Source: Prevotella sp. (GTDB lineage Bacteria; Bacteroidota; Bacteroidia; Bacteroidales; Bacteroidaceae). Taken from it: DNA of 64,000 bases. The stretch covers positions 1 to 64,000 of the forward strand of contig JAFYJN010000041.1 in the NCBI GenBank assembly GCA_017538105.1, written 5' to 3'. Position numbers and translations under genes: made by a program. The notes under the pieces are model-generated. The model saw nothing but the letters and a program-made list of their open reading frames with translations, made no database searches and was not told the origin of the DNA. Of the stretch, positions 1-8,341 are shown piece by piece; within the stretch, counting starts at the first letter, position 1, and each line of letters starts with the position of its first letter.

Positions 1-153
1 ATATCCATACTGAGCGAGTTGGTTGGCCAGTTGCACCTGTGCGATACCGTCGCTGGGTTGGTTGGAACTTTTACCGTTGTCGTCCATGGCGTTCTGTGCG
101 GAGGCACCCAAAGCCATCAGCCCCATGGCTGCGATCATAAATAACTTTTTCAT
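1..153 (-). CDS. N-terminus of a secreted protein (partial)
   Basis: Only the first 51 codons are inside the window; the gene runs off the left edge. The product begins with a lysine pair, a hydrophobic stretch and an Ala-Ser-Ala-Gln cleavage-like site at about residues 17-20, so a type I signal peptide is likely and the protein should be exported to the periplasm or beyond. The mature N-terminus is polar (Asp, Asn, Ser, Gln). No domain can be recognised from this fragment. The ATG lies about 46 nt downstream of the predicted transcription start of a strong Bacteroidetes-type promoter, which supports the start. Function unknown. Confidence 0.75.
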   Translation of the reverse strand, partial: MKKLFMIAAMGLMALGASAQNAMDDNGKSSNQPSDGIAQVQLANQLAQYGY

Positions 154-205
154 TGTTTTTAGGTTTTAATGGGTTTGTAATTGTTGTTATTGTTTTTTCT
201 GTTTG

Positions 206-237
206 CAAAATTAAAGCAAGAATTGTCGTTTTCCAAA
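206..237 (-). promoter_or_regulatory. Bacteroidetes-type promoter for the gene at 1-153
   Basis: Reading the minus strand, TTTG (237-234), a spacer of exactly 20 nt and TAATTTTG (213-206) match the Bacteroidetes primary sigma consensus TTTG-N19-21-TAnnTTTG. Transcription would start near 199. Confidence 0.75.
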
Positions 238-308
238 TATTTGTCTCCTTATCGTATCAACCCCATAAGTTTAAGTGTGAAATGTATGCTTTTGAATATA
301 GAATGTTG

Positions 309-369
309 CAACACTCAACATTCAACACTCAACACTCAACATTCAACATTCCTCACTCCTCACTCTCCC
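309..369. repeat. Heptamer array at the stop codon of the TPR gene
   Basis: Seven-base words CTCAACA, TTCAACA and then CTCCTCA follow one another in register. Read on the minus strand they are TGTTGAG-type words. The array begins inside the last codons of the TPR gene (stop at 362-360) and extends into the intergenic space. The same word is found at 35.7, 36.7 and 41.3 kb. Confidence 0.85.
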
Positions 370-2060
370 ACCAATTGTATAGGTGCTTCGTAGGTCTCCT
401 CTTTCAGCACGTCGAGCAGGGCTTTCTTCTCCACATCGAACGTCGCCTTGTATTCGGTCAGCAGTGCCTCATAGTCGCCGTAGCCTTTCAGTGCCTGCAG
501 GTCCTCATCGCGTTCCACCTTGAAGAAGTTGCGGAAGCCGTTCTCGAACTGCTGTCTGAGATAGTTCACTGCCATGGGCTTGTCGCCGATGAGAGCCATC
601 AGACATGCAGCGCCGAACTCACTTACATTCTCTGGGTCGTCGGCCTGTCGTTTCTCAAACAGTTCACGCGCCTTGGCGGTATTTCCCAGCAAGGCGAAGG
701 CATACTCCGCGTTCGACGAGTCTTCTTCTATCGCCTCGTCGGTGGTGCACCGCGTAAAACATTCTCGTGCCTTGTCCATCATACCGTTCTCGCGGTAAAT
801 CTTCCCTTGGAATACGGCATTGTTGGCATCGGACCTCAACTCCTCAGGCATCATTTCCATGGTGCGCAGGGCACCGGCATAGTCACCGGCATAGTATTTG
901 TACCATAACATGTCGCCTAACCATGCGTTGTAATCCTCGGAATCCTTTTCGGGCATAATTTTTTCATGCAAGGCAATGGCTTCTTGTGTCTTTCCACTTT
1001 CAAATGTATAGCCCACGTATTTGTTGTACAGACTTTTCTGCGAGTCGTCAAGACTGTCTAAGGGGGTGGCACCCAATGCCTTTCGGAAGTAATCGGCTGC
1101 CTGTTCGTAGAGCGCATATCCCGCAAATTTTTCAGCTATTTGTTCATAGAGCGGTTCGTCGCTCGTCTTCGAGGCGCGCAGCAGGTAACGCAGGCTCTCC
1201 GGCTCTTTTTCGGCATTGCCGTAGATATAGCTGATGGCGAAATTATACACCGTTGGGTCACTCACCTTGTGTGTTTCAGCCTCGATGCGTGAAACCACTT
1301 TTTCTTGCAGCTCGGTGCTGTCGCCCAACGAACAGAGGTAGCTGAAAGAGTTGCGGCTGTATTCCATGCCGAAAGCCTTCACGGCATCATCGATGCCCTT
1401 GTCGTCGTTATTCTGTGCCAGGTAAGCCTGTGAGCGGTCGATGTATACCGTCTCGTCGTTGCGGTCGAACTCCAGGGCTTGGTCGTAAAACCTGATGGCC
1501 GCCGCCGGGTCGCCCTGCGCCATCTTGTTGCGTCCCAAGAACTGATAGGCATCCACCTTTTTCACGTCATTCTTCGTCAGCGCCAGTCGTAGCTCTTTTT
1601 CCGCACCCTCATAGTCACCGCGAGAGGTGAGCACCTGTGCGAGCATCATCGAGGGAGCCGCGATGGAGGGGTTCGTGCGCTGTGCCGCACGTATGTCGGC
1701 CACTAAACCGTCGAAGTCTTCCCGTATGCGCCACTTGGCGGAAGCACGCCAGAAATAGGCATATCCTAAGTTTTCCTTGTCTTTCTTGGGCAATAGGCGC
1801 ACGGCTTGGTCGAGATACGTGATGGCCGTGTCGGCTTCCAGACTGGCGTATAGTCCTCCCCTATACAGCCATGCGTAACCGTTTTTGGGGTGTTTGCGTA
1901 CCTCCTCACTCAGCAGCGAGTCGGCGGTGAAGAAGTCTCCCTCTTCTAGGGCCTCCTTGGCTTTCGTGTAGTCGGGAGATGTCGGTTCCTTTACGTCTTG
2001 TGCGTGGGTGTTGACGATGGTGACAATAGCCAGTAAGAACGTGAAAAGCAGTTTTTTCAT
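360..2060 (-). CDS. Secreted tetratricopeptide-repeat protein
   Basis: 566 residues. An N-terminal signal peptide (residues 1-20, ending in Thr-His-Ala-Gln) is followed by TPR-like helical repeats over most of the length, for example a stretch around residues 55-100 with the pattern of alternating Ala/Gly/Tyr positions (YAWLYRGGLYASLEADTAI) and another around 175-215 (AQGDPAAAIRFYDQALEF). TPR proteins are protein-binding scaffolds; partner and role cannot be read from the sequence. It is preceded by its own promoter at 2102-2134. Its last codons run into a heptamer array, so the C-terminal residues may not be ancestral. Likely periplasmic. Confidence 0.85.
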   Translation of the reverse strand: MKKLLFTFLLAIVTIVNTHAQDVKEPTSPDYTKAKEALEEGDFFTADSLLSEEVRKHPKNGYAWLYRGGLYASLEADTAITYLDQAVRLLPKKDKENLGYAYFWRASAKWRIREDFDGLVADIRAAQRTNPSIAAPSMMLAQVLTSRGDYEGAEKELRLALTKNDVKKVDAYQFLGRNKMAQGDPAAAIRFYDQALEFDRNDETVYIDRSQAYLAQNNDDKGIDDAVKAFGMEYSRNSFSYLCSLGDSTELQEKVVSRIEAETHKVSDPTVYNFAISYIYGNAEKEPESLRYLLRASKTSDEPLYEQIAEKFAGYALYEQAADYFRKALGATPLDSLDDSQKSLYNKYVGYTFESGKTQEAIALHEKIMPEKDSEDYNAWLGDMLWYKYYAGDYAGALRTMEMMPEELRSDANNAVFQGKIYRENGMMDKARECFTRCTTDEAIEEDSSNAEYAFALLGNTAKARELFEKRQADDPENVSEFGAACLMALIGDKPMAVNYLRQQFENGFRNFFKVERDEDLQALKGYGDYEALLTEYKATFDVEKKALLDVLKEETYEAPIQLVGE

Positions 2061-2101
2061 TGTTGAGCAAGTTTAGTTATTCCTTTTTTCTTCTCTTTCT
2101 G

Positions 2102-2134
2102 CAAAAGTACGTTTTTCTTGTTATAGCAAAGAAA
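2102..2134 (-). promoter_or_regulatory. Promoter for the TPR gene
   Basis: The minus strand carries TACTTTTG (2109-2102), a full match to the TAnnTTTG -7 element. The -33 box is weaker: TTTG at 2130-2127 is only 17 nt away, and TTTC at 2134-2131 has 21 nt spacing. Predicted start near 2095, about 35 nt before the ATG. Confidence 0.6.
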
Positions 2135-2158
2135 AAAATGCAAAAAAGTTTTCAAATA

Positions 2159-2190
2159 TTTGCATGATTGTTGAAATCGCATTACCTTTG
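2159..2190 (+). promoter_or_regulatory. Upstream tmRNA promoter (P1)
   Basis: TTTG (2159-2162), 20 nt, TACCTTTG (2183-2190): a full match to the Bacteroidetes consensus. Transcription would start about 105 nt before mature tmRNA, so a 5' leader would need processing. A 12-base direct repeat (TGAAATCGCATT at 2172-2183 and 2204-2215) brackets the start region. Confidence 0.6.
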
Positions 2191-2239
2191 CGGTCCAAAA
2201 TGCTGAAATCGCATTCCGCCGACAGTGGTTGGCATGGTA

Positions 2240-2272
2240 TTTGCGGTGGAAGTTTTTGCTATCATACCTCTG
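2240..2272 (+). promoter_or_regulatory. Proximal tmRNA promoter (P2)
   Basis: TTTG (2240-2243), 21 nt, TACCTCTG (2265-2272), one mismatch to the -7 consensus. It would start transcription near 2279, about 24 nt before the mature 5' end of tmRNA. Confidence 0.55.
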
Positions 2273-2302
2273 CCACTTCATGTGCAGAAAAACTCAAAAA
2301 AA

Positions 2303-2701
2303 GGGGTTGACTGGATTTGACAGCGGGTAGAAATGGTACGTAAGCACGCGGAGTGACGGCTGTGTACTCCTTAATCCATTCGGTCGAAAAATTAATTGGC
2401 AACAATTCGTATGCTCTCGCTGCCTAATCGAAGTACAGTAGATTACAGGCTCAATCCGGTTACTAGGTAGCTGGACGAGACGTCGCTCCGGGGATGTAGT
2501 CCCGAATCTCCCGGGTTCAGCGGCGCAGTAAAATCGGGAATAGTCGGCGTATGCTCCGATGCGTCGATGAAGATTTAGGGGCTAAGGTCGCGGTTGGTGG
2601 TCCAGGTCTTGCCACGGCACGAAAACCCAGTCTGGAATAAGCGTGTAGAAAGCGTATGGTTTCCTCGTTTGGACGCGGGTTCGACTCCCGCCAGCTCCAC
2701 C
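2303..2701 (+). ncRNA. ssrA: tmRNA (transfer-messenger RNA)
   Basis: tmRNA rescues ribosomes stalled on broken mRNAs and adds a degradation tag. The 5' end GGGGTTGACTGG and the 3' end GGTTCGACTCCCGCCAGCTCC form the tRNA-like domain: GGGGTTG pairs with CAGCTCC and a T-arm GGTTCGA is present. The tag reading frame is 2398-2427, encoding GNNSYALAA followed by TAA. The resume codon is inferred as GGC by analogy with Bacteroidales tags; the frame stays open upstream (GTC GAA AAA TTA ATT), so a longer tag cannot be excluded. The encoded 3' end is ACC; the final A would be added by the CCA enzyme. About 399 nt, a usual length. Confidence 0.95.
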
Positions 2702-2715
2702 TTGATATTGAAAGC

Positions 2716-2743
2716 GAATCGCCCGGACATGTCCGGGCGATTC
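2716..2743. terminator. Perfect 28-nt palindromic terminator after tmRNA
   Basis: GAATCGCCCGGACA and its exact reverse complement abut at the centre, giving 14 paired bases each side. It lies between the 3' end of tmRNA and the 3' end of the convergent polysaccharide operon, so it can serve both strands. T-runs are weak. Its centre CCGGACATGTCCGG recurs in the terminator at 51838-51865. Confidence 0.75.
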
Positions 2744-2770
2744 TGTGTATGTTAGGCAATCTCGTTGGTG

Positions 2771-3649
2771 TCAGAAATCGATGATGGGTACCTTTTCCCA
2801 ATCAACGATACTATTGGCTTGTTCAAGGTTGACATAGTCCTTCGAAGTCAACAATTTCCGTAATTTGGGCCAGGCACCCTTTTTACCCAGGTTGGCCTTG
2901 ATGTGCCGTTTATGTCGTGCAAGGAAAGTTCCTGGTTCTTTAAAGTATTCCTCGTATTCTTCACGGCTCATCGGTTTGTTCTGTTCAACCAATAAATCCT
3001 CGATATGCAGATAGCATATCGAATAATCCGTTTTTCTCATCTGTTGACGCATGAACCAAAGAGGGAAGAAACGGAAATAACCTCCTCCAGAATATGCCAT
3101 GTCCTTTCCAAGCACTGATGTCATCGCAATGGGAAACTCCTTAATCTCCACGCCATTACGTTTGACGAAAGCAGGTCCTTTTGCTCCAAAGTCGGGGAAC
3201 CCACCGAAATCTCTTGTTGCGGGATACACCGATGAGTCTCGTTCTATTCCACACTCAGCCAACACTTCGAAAGCCCATGTGTTGTTTTCTCCTATGGAAA
3301 AGGCTGGTGCCCTGTAACTCTTAACCTTTTGTCCGATGCATTGTTCCAAACTGTCGATGGCCGTTCGTGTATCTTCCCTACATTCTTTTTCGGTCATCTT
3401 GTTTAGCCAGGTGTGAGTGTTGGAGTGGCATCCTATTTCATGTCCTTTGGCGGCTATTTTTTTGATGACCTCTGGGAATTCTTCAGCCATCTTTCCCACG
3501 CAGAAGAATGTGGCTTTGCATCCATTCTCATCCAAAGCGATTAAAATGTTCTCCAACATTTCGTCATATTTCTGGAATATCTCCTTCGACTCACCATGAG
3601 TCACTTTTGAGATATACCACTCTTCGATGTCAAAAGATATGATTTTCAT
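2771..3649 (-). CDS. Polysaccharide deacetylase (NodB homology domain)
   Basis: 292 residues. The NodB-type metal site is visible: Asp7 in SFDIEEWY and the His-x3-His pair in GCHSNTHTWL (His75, His79); a later SYRAPAFSI stretch matches the substrate-groove motif. The arrangement resembles the exopolysaccharide-associated deacetylases that begin with FDVEDWF-like sequence. Expected reaction: removal of N-acetyl groups from a saccharide, here probably a lipid-linked repeat or polymer intermediate. No signal peptide, so cytoplasmic action is likely. Last gene of the polysaccharide operon, 13 nt after the GNAT gene. Confidence 0.85.
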   Translation of the reverse strand: MKIISFDIEEWYISKVTHGESKEIFQKYDEMLENILIALDENGCKATFFCVGKMAEEFPEVIKKIAAKGHEIGCHSNTHTWLNKMTEKECREDTRTAIDSLEQCIGQKVKSYRAPAFSIGENNTWAFEVLAECGIERDSSVYPATRDFGGFPDFGAKGPAFVKRNGVEIKEFPIAMTSVLGKDMAYSGGGYFRFFPLWFMRQQMRKTDYSICYLHIEDLLVEQNKPMSREEYEEYFKEPGTFLARHKRHIKANLGKKGAWPKLRKLLTSKDYVNLEQANSIVDWEKVPIIDF

Positions 3650-3662
3650 CTTTTAGAATTAA

Positions 3663-4490
3663 CTAGGCCACATCATAATCTATCAACTGATAGAACACAT
3701 TATCTTCAGTCATGGCAGGGAGTTTTCCTCCCGTCAAGTCTTGGAATATCAGGTGGAAAGGCGAGTGTTTAACGAATCTGGGCACATTCATAAGCGACCA
3801 TGGCAATTTTGCCCCTAAGCCTACGTATAGCTTTAGCCCAATAGAGTATTTTTTCTCCTTGAGTTGCATATCATTTAGGAGGCTTTCGTTCAATGTGCCC
3901 ATCAAGGTCTTCACGCCATGACCATAATTCCCGAGGATATGGTTGCCCTGTCGGAAATAATCACCCTTCGACAGACGCCACTTTAGTATTTCTGATGTCC
4001 AATGACGTTTGTAGGTTTTGTTCCCGTCTTCTTCTACTTTTGTCCCCACGCCGATTTTTACGTTCAGGCGGGTGATGGAAGAAAAGCCACAATGTTTGAC
4101 AAACCTGGGAAAACTGTTGCCGTTGGTGATGGCGTACAGAAACTCATAACCCTGTTGTCGGGCTTCTTCCACCGCCATATTGGTCAATGTGGAGAAAAGA
4201 CCTTTTCCTTGGTGGTCGGGGTGAGTGACGACAGCCATCGAACGGGCACATCTTACTACACGCCCGTCCACCTCCATCAATTCGGGTACGAACGACTGGT
4301 GGGCCACAATCTTGCCGTTGTCGATGGCATTGAATGAGATAACTCCACCACAAGGGTTGTCCACATACCAAAAACGAAACAGACTCTTATCAAAAGCATC
4401 AGCTCGCTCTGGATACACCGCCTTCTGTAGTTCGACCAACAAATCAAGTTCATCGTCGTTCTTAAAATCCAGTTTCTTGTACTCCATCAT
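3663..4490 (-). CDS. GNAT-family acetyltransferase
   Basis: 275 residues. The acetyl-CoA loop is seen as HPDHQGKGLFSTLTNMAVEE at about residues 90-109 (Q/R-x-x-G-x-G/A pattern QGKGLF), followed by a GYEFLYAITN strand. The C-terminal half is longer than in simple GNAT enzymes and unassigned. The start overlaps the stop of the upstream glycosyltransferase by 4 nt, so translation is probably coupled. In this context it may acetylate an amino sugar, but the substrate is not shown by the sequence. Confidence 0.75.
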   Translation of the reverse strand: MMEYKKLDFKNDDELDLLVELQKAVYPERADAFDKSLFRFWYVDNPCGGVISFNAIDNGKIVAHQSFVPELMEVDGRVVRCARSMAVVTHPDHQGKGLFSTLTNMAVEEARQQGYEFLYAITNGNSFPRFVKHCGFSSITRLNVKIGVGTKVEEDGNKTYKRHWTSEILKWRLSKGDYFRQGNHILGNYGHGVKTLMGTLNESLLNDMQLKEKKYSIGLKLYVGLGAKLPWSLMNVPRFVKHSPFHLIFQDLTGGKLPAMTEDNVFYQLIDYDVA

Positions 4491-5653
4491 TTTATTTCTA
4501 TTGAGTCAAGCACTTGTAGCATGTATTGGCGGACAATACGTTGGTCATAGTTTTCAACGATATATTTTCGCGCTTCACGACCCATATTTCGTGTGAAGTC
4601 TTTGTCGAAGAATTTCTCTATATTCTGGGCAATGGCTTGTGGCTTAATGTCGGTATAGACACCAGTCTCGTTTTCCTTGATGGAGTCGATACATCCTGTC
4701 GATTTGGAAACGATGACGGGGATGCCCATGGCACAGGCTTCAAGCACCACCGTGGGGAAACCCTCACGATAGGATGGCAGTACAAGCACATCCATCAGTA
4801 AGTAATACTTTTGGATATCGGAATAAGGTATCCTTCCGGTGAATACCACCTCGGGGTTGTCGAGCAGTGTGTCCAATACCTCCTGTGGAACGGCATCACG
4901 TTTCTCCGGCTCACCGATGATGAACAGTTTGATGGATTTATCGGGATGTTTCTCTTTCAGAATGCGGAAAGCCTGGCTCAATTCCACCACACCCTTATCG
5001 CGTACCAACCGTCCGCTAAAGCCGATGATGAAATTGTCTTTGCTAATACCATATTTTTCTTTCAGGGTGGCAATTTCTTCTACCGATACTTTTTCCGGAT
5101 TGAATTTCTCCAAAGCATCCACGCCGTTGCACGACCCTTTGCCAAGTACCACCTGTTTCTCCGTCTTGTCAATTTTGTCTTCCAACCTGCGCTTGGCAAC
5201 GGACGGACTCACGCACACCACCTTTTTGGCGAAGGCCACGTCAAATTTCTGTTCCCAGATGACCAGTTTCCTGACAAGACCGCTCATCGTATCATGGAGT
5301 ACCCCGTGAGCCACCATCACCTTTGTCTTCCTTCCACTGATAAGGCTGGCGCAGGTCGTGATTAACGATGCCTTCGGGAAATAATGGGCTACGATGATGT
5401 CGATTTTGTTTTTCCTGATATATCGGGCAATCTTGAACACCGCTTTTATATCTTTGATGGGTGCCAGTTGGCGACTGATTTCAACAGGTTGGTATTTGAT
5501 TCCCTGTTTTTTTGCGAAAGCCTCCAGATTGTCACCTTCGGAGCATATGAGATGCATCTCATAGTCACCTTTTTCTTGGAAAAAGGAAAACTGGTCGCCG
5601 ATGAAAGCTTCAGCCGACCCTGCGAGTGTGATGATTTCGAGAACTCGTTTCAT
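4487..5653 (-). CDS. Glycosyltransferase family 4
   Basis: 388 residues with the GT-B layout: N-terminal Rossmann domain, then a C-terminal nucleotide-sugar domain opening with IIGFSGRLVRDKGV at about residue 208. The EX7E element of retaining GT4 enzymes is present (EGFPTVVLE). Transfers a sugar from a nucleotide donor to the growing lipid-linked repeat at the inner membrane. Overlaps its neighbour upstream by 1 nt and the GNAT gene downstream by 4 nt. Donor and linkage cannot be told. Confidence 0.85.
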   Translation of the reverse strand: MKRVLEIITLAGSAEAFIGDQFSFFQEKGDYEMHLICSEGDNLEAFAKKQGIKYQPVEISRQLAPIKDIKAVFKIARYIRKNKIDIIVAHYFPKASLITTCASLISGRKTKVMVAHGVLHDTMSGLVRKLVIWEQKFDVAFAKKVVCVSPSVAKRRLEDKIDKTEKQVVLGKGSCNGVDALEKFNPEKVSVEEIATLKEKYGISKDNFIIGFSGRLVRDKGVVELSQAFRILKEKHPDKSIKLFIIGEPEKRDAVPQEVLDTLLDNPEVVFTGRIPYSDIQKYYLLMDVLVLPSYREGFPTVVLEACAMGIPVIVSKSTGCIDSIKENETGVYTDIKPQAIAQNIEKFFDKDFTRNMGREARKYIVENYDQRIVRQYMLQVLDSIEIK

Positions 5654-6699
5654 TACTCTGTTTCACCAAAATATGCTTTTCTCAAAGCTTTTTTATATGC
5701 TTTTATGTCGTTAATTTTCTGCGACTTGGTTATGCAGTTGTCCGAAAGCTTGGTTCTGAGGGCAGTGTCATTTGCCACCAGATTGATTTTCTTGGCCAAC
5801 TCATCGTCGTCATTGCTCAGGAAACCTGTCACGCCATCGTCGATCAGGTCAACCAACCCATCAGTCGGTGTGGTTACGATGGGCGTTCCCAATGCCATGG
5901 CTTCAAGGGCGCACATGGGTGTTCCTTCCCAGCGCGAAGTCATAAGCATCAGTTTGGCATCTTTCAGGATTTTCAACGGGTTGGATTGGAATCCTAACAT
6001 GTCGACATTGTCTTCTAGATGCAACTCTCTCCATTTGTCCATGACTTCCTTCTCCAATTCTCCTGTTCCTACAACAGCCACTTTCAGAGATGGATTTTGC
6101 TGCACTGCCTTTTTGATGACAGCGAGTAAACGCAATGGGTTTTTGGGTTCGGAAAAACGTCCCAGAAAAATAACATCATATTCATAGTCGGAAAGATCCT
6201 TATTTGCCTTTTCTGCCAATAGTCCTATATCCAGAATGTTACTTAGGACAGAACTCTTTTTCCTAAACCATTTATGGAAACGGTATCCTTCATATGCGCT
6301 TTTCGATACATAGAAGATATGGCTAGCTTTGTATGCAGGCAACAAAAAACCTACCGATTTTTTGCTGATTTTCCTGTTGGCATATTCATTGTTGTGCAGG
6401 TGTAGTACCAGCCGAGTCTTGCCACATGCCAGGGCCGTGGTCATGCTGGCTTTCATGTCATGGGCATGGATCACATCTGGTTTTTCGCGGTCAAAAACTG
6501 TTTTCAACTCGTTTTTGCTCATGTGTTTGATGGGAATGAACCGGATGTTTCTTTCTTTCAATGCTTCCCTTATCTGTCCGTCAGGACTCACATAAGCCAT
6601 CTCCACGTTTTTGTCTTCACGGAACATGGCTATTATTTGGCAGATAACATTCTCGCCGCCCGAGAAATGGTCGGTATTCGCTATGTGTAGTATCTTCAT
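5653..6699 (-). CDS. Glycosyltransferase family 4
   Basis: 348 residues. N-terminal domain with the early glycine motif SGGENVICQI, and C-terminal donor domain with VIFLGRFSEPKNPLRLL and the EX7E motif EGTPMCALE near residue 260. A retaining GT-B enzyme, probably adding one residue of the repeat unit. Directly coupled (1-nt overlap) to the following GT4 gene. Confidence 0.85.
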   Translation of the reverse strand: MKILHIANTDHFSGGENVICQIIAMFREDKNVEMAYVSPDGQIREALKERNIRFIPIKHMSKNELKTVFDREKPDVIHAHDMKASMTTALACGKTRLVLHLHNNEYANRKISKKSVGFLLPAYKASHIFYVSKSAYEGYRFHKWFRKKSSVLSNILDIGLLAEKANKDLSDYEYDVIFLGRFSEPKNPLRLLAVIKKAVQQNPSLKVAVVGTGELEKEVMDKWRELHLEDNVDMLGFQSNPLKILKDAKLMLMTSRWEGTPMCALEAMALGTPIVTTPTDGLVDLIDDGVTGFLSNDDDELAKKINLVANDTALRTKLSDNCITKSQKINDIKAYKKALRKAYFGETE

Positions 6700-6730
6700 T
6701 TCAGTAGTAAATAATCTGTTTTGGGGAGGT

Positions 6731-7591
6731 TTATTTCTCCTTCATATGCATCAACCACCCTATTGGCTTGACCACATTCCAATACCAGCTCAATTTTGGC
6801 TTTTCAGTTCCTTTCTTCGCACATAGTCGGAAACGCCAGTAGTTGATGGCCGCCTTTATCTTTTCCTTCACTGGAATAGGGTAGGTGGTCAGTTCCTGGT
6901 AACATAGCATTGAAGCCACCGGACTCTCCATGCGTATGCGCACGATGCGCGAGGTGAGACCATCGGGTTGGTATTCGGCAATGTATATGGGACGATTGAT
7001 AAAATGGAGTTGGTATTTTGCTGCGATACGGTTCCATGTCAATGCTTCAGGCGAAAACCGTTCTCCATCAATCTCTGGCATAGGTATTTCTTTAAGTACT
7101 CGAGTGAGGAACACCTCTTTCAAGTCGCCCGTGACATGATGCTTGAATCTTATGTCCAAAGAACTGCAGTCAATGGTATCTTTGGGCAGTCCCGACCCGA
7201 TGATTTTTCCGTCTTTTTCACAGTCCAGACCGCAGACACCACCGATGAGTGGATTGTCGCGTACTCCCTCATAAGCTTCAGCTACTACTTGCAAAGCATC
7301 ATCTGTCAGTTGGTCGTCGCTGTCTGCGATGAAAAACAATTCTCCGCACGCTTCTTTTACACCTCGATTTACAGCACGATGTTTCCCCCCGTTGGGCGTC
7401 TTAATATAGCGGATGGGATAATCATGTTTTCCGGCCATGATGCCCTTCATCACCTCTTCGGTGTCGTCCGTGCTGCCATCGTCCACCACAATCCATTCAA
7501 AATCTTTGAATGTCTGACGGCAGATACTCTCAAAGAGTGTGGGCAGCAGATGTCCCCGGTTATATGTCGGTGTGAAGACTGTAATCAACAT
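6731..7591 (-). CDS. Glycosyltransferase family 2
   Basis: 286 residues. GT-A fold signature at the N-terminus (TVFTPTYNRGHLLPTLFESI), donor-binding WIVVDDGSTDDTEE, and the metal-binding DXD-like pair in FFIADSDDQL near residue 92. An inverting enzyme of polysaccharide assembly. The C-terminal half is typical of capsule-cluster GT2 proteins. Its ATG directly follows an octamer array at 7592-7628. Confidence 0.85.
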   Translation of the reverse strand: MLITVFTPTYNRGHLLPTLFESICRQTFKDFEWIVVDDGSTDDTEEVMKGIMAGKHDYPIRYIKTPNGGKHRAVNRGVKEACGELFFIADSDDQLTDDALQVVAEAYEGVRDNPLIGGVCGLDCEKDGKIIGSGLPKDTIDCSSLDIRFKHHVTGDLKEVFLTRVLKEIPMPEIDGERFSPEALTWNRIAAKYQLHFINRPIYIAEYQPDGLTSRIVRIRMESPVASMLCYQELTTYPIPVKEKIKAAINYWRFRLCAKKGTEKPKLSWYWNVVKPIGWLMHMKEK

Positions 7592-7628
7592 GGTTAAAAG
7601 GTAAAAAGGTAAAAGAGTAAAAAGGTAA
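7592..7628. repeat. Octamer array GGTAAAAA
   Basis: Four to five copies of an eight-base word (GGTTAAAA, GGTAAAAA, GGTAAAAG, AGTAAAAA, GGTAACC) fill most of the space between the acetyltransferase stop and the start of the GT2 gene. On the minus strand this is a T-rich leader just before the GT2 start codon. Confidence 0.75.
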
Positions 7629-7654
7629 CCTTTGGGAGGGTAGAGGTGGGTCTC

Positions 7655-8239
7655 TTATAACTTTCTAATGATTCGAGCCGGATTGCCTACGGCAAGAACA
7701 CCATCGGGTAGGTCGTGGATTACCACTGATCCGGCACCTACCACGCACCATTTTCCTATTTTCACACATTGGATAACCGTGCTTCCCGCACCAATCCACG
7801 TTCCTTCGCCCACCTCAGAGTCACCACAAATGGTGGCGTTGGGAGACACATGTACATAGTCGCCTATCCGGCACTCATGGTCGATGGTTGCCCCCGTGTT
7901 GATGATGCAGTGCTTTCCGATGGTTGCCTCAGTTTGTATGACGGCCCCCTGCATCACCACCGATCCCTTATCCACGGTTGCCGTGGGAGAGATGATGGCC
8001 GATGGATGGATGGCTGTGGCATAGTCAGCTTGCCATTTCTCGTCGAGCATCTTTCGCACCCTGTTGCTGCCAATGCTGAAGATGACGGGTCCCTCGCCCT
8101 GATAATCATGTCTGACGGCTTTTCCCGACAATGAGTTAATAGCTATATTGTCATCGAACAGACATTCCACATCCAATCCGTTGGCTTTGAGAATGTCGAC
8201 AATCACTTTTGCATGGCCACTTGCTCCGTATAGATACAT
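7655..8239 (-). CDS. Sugar O/N-acyltransferase, NeuD/PglD type
   Basis: 194 residues. An N-terminal Rossmann-like domain (MYLYGASGHAKVIVDILKAN) precedes a left-handed beta-helix made of hexapeptide repeats (IGKHCIINTGATIDHECRIG, then VSPNATICGDSEVGEGTWIG) ending in GNPARIIRKL. This is the architecture of NeuD (sialic acid O-acetylation) and PglD (acetylation of UDP-4-amino sugars). Since a PglC-like initiating transferase is close by (8884-9492), a PglD-like role is attractive, but no PglE/PglF partners are in the window. Confidence 0.85.
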   Translation of the reverse strand: MYLYGASGHAKVIVDILKANGLDVECLFDDNIAINSLSGKAVRHDYQGEGPVIFSIGSNRVRKMLDEKWQADYATAIHPSAIISPTATVDKGSVVMQGAVIQTEATIGKHCIINTGATIDHECRIGDYVHVSPNATICGDSEVGEGTWIGAGSTVIQCVKIGKWCVVGAGSVVIHDLPDGVLAVGNPARIIRKL

Positions 8240-8258
8240 TGTGTATTTTATTTTCAGA

Positions 8259-8340
8259 CAACAATGAACAACTTATAACAACACTAATAGTTGTTGTATT
8301 TTAATTGTTATTGTTGTGTCTTGTTGTATTGGTTGTTTTT
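8259..8340. repeat. Inverted decamer arrays after the broken GxxExxY gene
   Basis: The left arm consists of ten-base words ACAACAATGA, ACAACTTATA, ACAACACTAA. The right arm has TTGTTGTATT, TTAATTGTTA, TTGTTGTGTC, TTGTTGTATT, GGTTGTTTTT. The arms are complementary in kind, so the RNA could fold back. The right arm ends 1 nt from the stop codon of the GxxExxY pseudogene. Confidence 0.75.
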
Positions 8341-8341
8341 A

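Noticed and set aside
2057-2281. Open frame of 74 codons upstream of the TPR gene
   Set aside because: Covers the promoter region, with no homology and low-complexity Lys/Phe codons.
2517-2801. Open frame of 94 codons on the minus strand
   Set aside because: It lies across the 3' half of tmRNA and its terminator; the coding appearance comes from the structured RNA gene.
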